Below, piece by piece: positions 59,640 to 64,000 of a DNA stretch of 64,000 nt (the stretch's first letter is position 1; every line of letters begins with the position of its first letter). The position numbers and the translations under genes were made by a program. The stretch spans positions 1-64,000 of the forward strand of contig JAVYIG010009858.1 in NCBI GenBank assembly GCA_035222895.1, given 5' to 3'. A model generated the notes under the pieces. It did not search any database and was not told where the DNA came from. It saw nothing but the letters and a program-made list of their open reading frames with translations. Source of the DNA: Strongylocentrotus droebachiensis (taxonomy: Eukaryota > Echinodermata > Echinoidea > Camarodonta > Strongylocentrotidae).

Positions 59640-61724
59640 GTATTGTTCAATTGCACAATCACTAACATGTTTCTTTTGTGTCATCTTTTTCTAACTCTGA
59701 TCACTAATTGATGAGTAGGCATACATATACATACCCGTAAATGTTAGCCTGTAGTTCTTTAAAGGCATTAACGTTGTTGTATAGATGATTAATGAAAAAT
59801 TATTTTGAAAACAGATGCATTGCATTTTATTTAAATGTGTTAAAGCCAGCGTTCATCACCAACTTCTTGAAAACATTCAGGCCATCACTAATCCTACAAT
59901 CAGTGCAATTGTAAAAGCAATCCAATTTTTAGATGACGGTGATAAAACTAATCGTGCATTGCCCGTCCACAACATTTGGGCCTACATGTTCACCATTTTA
60001 ATGTTTTTGAACTCTTCATAAATCAATGCCTCAACTATTATTTGCACGTTTTAAAATTGAATGGAAATTTACTGTGTATTTGTCAACTAGGAATCAATGC
60101 ATGAATAAAACACATTTTAGACTTTCATGTTGGAAATAATTCACTATTTCATTGTTTTCTAATACTAATTACAAGAGCCAATATATTGCCAAAACCCAAG
60201 TATATTTCATATTTTCTAAAATATTGCAACCTCAAAATCAAAACTTGTGCACACTCTGTTTCTATAATAATGCATTGGATATATTTTGAGTTTTTATATA
60301 ACGATCAGCCAATGCATAAGAGCTTTTCCAATGAAGAGAATTGAGACACATATATTTAAAAAAAATGAAATTCACAAGGGAATATATGGCTCATTTCATT
60401 CCAGAAAACTAAATAACTCATTTTTTGTGTTCATAATTTACCACATGATTGGGATGCAAGTTCGTTAAGGCATATGGCAGACTTCTGAGGTATAATATCC
60501 AGCACTCGTGCAGCTCTGCATAGATTTTGTAAGTGATACGTATTACGTACTCGCGGACAGTGAGATCTACTTCATCGGAGAAAAGAGTCAGGAACTGGGC
60601 AGTGTAAATATGTACATGTAAGTATGCTGTTTAATGTTTTGCTTCATGCCACACACACATGCTGTTGTGTGTAAGTTGAGTGTTCATAGCAAGTACTGTG
60701 ATGACACTTGCATGAAAGGAACGTGCAAGGTAGGTTGTAAAGACTTTCTGCAGTTGGCTCTTCATAAGTTTCAACTTCTAGTTAGGTGAAAACTTGTGCC
60801 AGGCAGGGTTGTTGCATGGCATGATAGGAATTCAGTACATTGTGGCATGCTTGTATTTCCTACAATTACACTTACTGTCTTGCCTGATTGTTCCTTGTTC
60901 TTTGTTCATACACGTACTTGCATTTAAGGATTGTTTTTGTTCTTCACACCTACAGAAGATTTAAAAATAGATTTTTGCATCACCATCCCCAATTTTTTTC
61001 TTTTTCGTGCAGTGAAGTGAAGTGTATAAAATACTATGGTAATTTCAATTTTTTGAAATGACATTTCCATATGTTTTGTACACAAATCACAAAAATGAGC
61101 GATTTTCGGGCTGACATGCCTCAAAAGGTCATGTGACTTTGTAACTATACGTCAAATTTTCTAAAAAATTGTTTTAAAAGATGCGTAAGACTCAGAAAAA
61201 AAAAGGTCATGAAAGGAAAATGTTATATCTGCCGCGGTTTCGGAGTAGTCGCGAAATTTCTACAGGGGGGGGGGTCAAATTGACCCCCCCCCCCCCCCCC
61301 AGTTAACATAGGGTTAAAGGTGGTAGCCCTTCATTTGGAACATTCCAAATTTACATCTCTTCTACCATGAGAACTCCCAAAGTAAAAGTTTAGATTATAT
61401 AGACGAGAAGTTTGGCTATGAGTATGAGTAGTGAATATGTTTTGCATTGACCAGACACTGTTAAAAGTCAGGAAATAATTTGAAGGTATTATCTTGCCCA
61501 TTTGACTTGTAATTCTACTGGTGCAAAGATGGTGGTGGTGGTTATTTTACCTGACTGCTAAGAAGGCATAAATGCTTGTAAGTATTTAAAGCAACCAGAC
61601 TACAGCTACCGGTACGCGTTTTTTAAATGGTGTAATAATTAGCTGCATAAGGATTGTGTTTTCATTACCGGTATAAATAAAAATAATGTTATTTTTTTCA
61701 AACACACAAACTTTTGCATTTCAG
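59640..61724. other. Remainder of the intron
   Basis: No exon recognised. The 68-codon frame at 59815-60021 has no family I know. G and C runs lie at 61264-61272 and 61284-61300. Confidence 0.45.
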
Positions 61725-61834
61725 ACTTCCTGCAAGATTAATATCTGACGCAGAGAGCTCAGAAGATGAGTGTGCTCCAGGCCTTTTAAGCTCTAATACA
61801 GAGCTCCCAGGAGTCCCATTGATGCAACTGCAAG
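61725..61834 (+). CDS. DUF4806-type protein, exon 3
   Basis: Acceptor TTTTGCATTTCAG, donor CAAG|GTACAT. Reads LPARLISDAESSEDECAPGL, then LSSNTELPGVPLMQLQ, an acidic, Ser-rich linker following the basic helix. 110 bases keep the phase into exon 4. Confidence 0.7.
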
Positions 61835-62288
61835 GTACATAATGATGATGACTTGATGAAAATTTGTTGTTCAGTCACAAAGGAATTTTGTTACTCAGTG
61901 AAGCAATCATATTCAAGAATGCATTTTTAACATACTAGATTTAAAATGAGACATATTTAAAAAATAAAAATAACATATATACTATCATATCAAACAGGAA
62001 TGGTAAATATGGAAAATTATTATTTTTTTTTTTTTTTTTGGGGGGGGGGGGGGGGGGGTCAGGTTGTATTCACAAATTTGATTATTGCTACATGTACATT
62101 TTTATTCTCATTTTTCGAATCAGATATTAAATTCCTATAATTTTTAGATACCGGTAAACATTTTTATAATTTTCCATTCTATAATCTATATCTATATCCC
62201 TAAAATTCTGAAGTAAAAACTTAATTATATTCATTTTCTGATATTAAATCCTTGCATTTCATATCGTCATTTTTACTACCAATTGCAG

Positions 62289-62592
62289 ACCCAGCTACTC
62301 CTACCTCCAGAACACCATCACCAGCACCAGCACTAAGGACCCCCATCAACTTCCAGGAACCCATCAACTTCCAGGAACCCATCAACCTCCAAGAACCCAT
62401 CAGCCTCCAGGAACCCATCAACCTCCAGCACTCCATCAACCTCCAGGAACCCATCAACCTCCAGCACCCCATCAACCTCCAGGAACCCATCAACCTCCAG
62501 CACCCCATCAACCTCCAGCACCCCATCAACCTCCAGGAACCCATCAACCTCAACCTCTAGAACCCCAACAACCTCAACATCAAGAAATATGG
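62289..62592 (+). CDS. DUF4806-type protein, exon 4 with 18-bp repeat
   Basis: Acceptor CCAATTGCAG, donor ATGG|GTATGTC. The spliced frame enters as DPATPTSRTPSPAPAL, then runs through the 18-bp repeat as PINLQE units and meets TAG at 62558-62560, giving a product of 226 residues without the C-terminal domain. The neighbouring frame of the same repeat reads PSTSRN/PSTSST, matches the Thr/Ser/Pro style of the entry and stays open to the donor. One base more or less in the C5 run at 62341-62345 would move between them. So the exon is either truncated by slippage or the assembly has a C-run error. Confidence 0.6.
62343..62553 (+). repeat. 18-bp coding minisatellite
   Basis: About 12 copies of CCCATCAACCTCCAGGAA and its AGCACC variant. 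The unit length is a multiple of three, so several frames on both strands stay open. Confidence 0.95.
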
Positions 62593-62944
62593 GTATGTCA
62601 TTTTACATTTTATTCACTTTGTTTTTAGTTATCAAGTATCAAATAACCATATAACCAAGTGTTTTAGGAAATGTCCCGGATTAATGTGGTTTGTGTATGA
62701 TATAGCTAATGGATGATTTGATTAGGCAACTAGATATTGGCGCTTTATAAATTCCTGGATTGGATGCAAGTTTGTTTTTTTCGTTATATTTAGTAACTGC
62801 AATGTGTTTACTTAAGAAATTTTTCTTCTCGTAAAATCACGAAATAGTGCTTACCGTATAGCTTTTTTTTGGGGGGGGGGGGGATTCGGAGTGCAGAGTG
62901 CCACTAAGAACATAACACAGTTTACTGATCTGTTTGTTGTATAA
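62593..62944. other. Intron or flank after exon 4
   Basis: No coding. T/G run at 62863-62883. Confidence 0.45.
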
Positions 62945-63450
62945 GTCCCATTTGCAGGCAAAAAAAAATATGAAAAGGTTAAATTCCAACATCATTTGAA
63001 AGATAATACTAATTTAGAACTTTCCAAAAATTAACAACTTTTAGTTGTCAAATCGACTTACGAGCTATGGAGTGGTGAAGTGTGACGTCATAAAAATTCC
63101 ATTTTTAGAATTTCTCAATTTTTCCTTCATTTCCCCAAAAAGCATCAGAAATAATGTCCAAATGTTGAAAAACAAATTGAATAAGTATTGGCTGAGATAT
63201 GACCATCGGAATAAATACATTTCCTATAGGAACTCAGTGTTATATGCTCTAACCATTATTTTTGATGCTCTTTCGGAAAATGAAGAAAAAATTGAGAAAT
63301 TCTAAAAATATAGTTTTATGGCGTCACAGCTTCGGTACTCTATAGAGCCAGTCAGTAAAAGTCTCATTTTCAGAACATTGTACATAATGGTCGTACGTTT
63401 TATGCTGCACAAAGATTCAATCAGTTTGATTTTGGCCATTACAAGAAGTG
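62945..63450 (+). repeat. Direct repeat, copy 1 (interrupted)
   Basis: From GTCCCATTTGCAGGC to TTTTGGCCATTACAAGAAG. Matches 63731-64000 apart from an inserted element at 63069-63340 and scattered changes. Confidence 0.85.
63069..63340. mobile_element. 272-bp MITE with about 55-bp inverted repeats
   Basis: The left end GGAGTGGTGAAGTGTGACG and the complemented right end GAGTACCGAAGCTGTGACG align. Both continue into CATAAAA and ATTTTTAGAATTTCTCAAT. TAT flanks both sides (63066-63068 and 63341-63343). The second copy of the host repeat reads GAGCTATAGAGCC at the matching place, which is the empty site. The open frame across it is not a gene. Confidence 0.9.
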
Positions 63451-63730
63451 GGTTCTTTGCTCCTGTACCCTTTACAGCTCATTTTATGGATGTAATTACC
63501 AAAAAAGAAAAAAAGCCAGTCAGTCACTCAATACTGTCAGACAGTGAAGTCCAGCAAGTAAACAGGTTTCTTTGCATTATTTGAATATTAGGACACTGCT
63601 AACGTTAAAATTTCACAGATACATGTAGGACATACATGACATATTCAATTACCGTATTCATAATTCCTGCAATGTTCTACAGAATTTGATGTTAGCTGCA
63701 AAAGGGACACAGTATCTTTACAGGTACTAT

Positions 63731-64000
63731 GTCCCATTTGCAGGCCAAAAAAATGGAAAGGTTAAAATCCAATGGCATTTGAAAGATAATACTAATTTAG
63801 AACCCCTTTACAAAAAGGGGGCTTGAAAATGTCTTTTAGTGGGAAAATAACGGCTATTAGTTGTCAAATAGACTTAGGAGCTATAGAGCCAATAAGTAAT
63901 AGTCTTGATTTTCAGACCATTGTACTGCATGGTCTTACGTTTTATGCTGCGCAAAGATTCAATCAGTCTAATTTTGGCCATTACAAGAAGTGGGTTATTG
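63731..64000 (+). repeat. Direct repeat, copy 2 (uninterrupted, cut by window end)
   Basis: Second copy of 62945-63450, without the MITE. It runs off the end of the window. Confidence 0.85.

Noticed and set aside
59815-60021. 68-residue frame in the large intron
   Set aside because: No domain, and it would not fit the phase of the flanking exons without added splice sites.
62221-62553. Minus-strand GSWRLM and EVDGFL repeat proteins
   Set aside because: Antisense readings of the 18-bp coding repeat of the DUF4806-like exon.
63045-63305. 86-residue frame near the window end
   Set aside because: It spans the MITE boundary and its inverted repeats. No domain.
1-64000. CRISPR arrays, bacterial operons, prophage
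   Set aside because: The tandem arrays have no unique spacers between fixed repeats, and the splice signals and base composition are eukaryotic.

Overview
This is eukaryotic, probably animal, nuclear DNA. It is AT-rich, gene-poor, intron-bearing and full of repeats. A marine invertebrate deuterostome, most likely a sea urchin, is my best guess. The guess rests on the RING/B-box/coiled-coil/propeller TRIM gene at 26.4-30.2 kb, which resembles the large TRIM56-like family of echinoids as I remember it, and on the density of short inverted-repeat transposons, poly(G)/poly(C) tracts and TACATGTA-type words. No search was run, so the species is unproven.

Layout. 0-7.4 kb: pyrimidine microsatellites, then a 5'-truncated non-LTR retrotransposon end (RNase H plus CCHC knuckle) sitting inside a diverged CCAAT-containing tandem repeat. 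7.4-23 kb: mostly unassigned intergenic DNA, with a TA-flanked element at 14.7-15.4 kb that encloses a degenerate tRNA-like sequence. 23.0-23.9 kb: an 883-bp foldback transposon. 26.4-30.5 kb (minus strand): a TRIM-family gene with an intact RING/B-box exon and downstream exons carrying several frame breaks, so probably a pseudogene. 31.8-35.3 kb: an 80-bp minisatellite of about 44 copies. 36.2-38.5 kb: an AAT microsatellite, an exact 106-bp duplication and a GTGCCCC-type array. 39.15-42.5 kb: a satellite of about 247 bp with higher-order structure. 43-49.7 kb: microsatellites, a transposon carrying a C2H2 zinc-finger fragment, a 192-bp palindrome with 9-bp target duplications, and an exact 176-bp duplication.

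50.5-62.6 kb (plus strand) is the most gene-like part. A long open frame encodes a DDE transposase that I assign to the animal CACTA/EnSpm (tnp2-like) group. About 5 kb downstream, at least four well-spliced exons encode a protein resembling the N-terminal part of DUF4806-type proteins. Between the two lies a 3.1-kb segment with seven copies, in both orientations, of a bipartite motif built on GTTTCGGACGTTACA. One hypothesis is a two-gene CACTA-type element, or its remains, with transposase-binding subterminal repeats. This is the best candidate for something undescribed. The last kilobase holds a direct repeat in which one copy is interrupted by a 272-bp inverted-repeat transposon and the other preserves the empty site.
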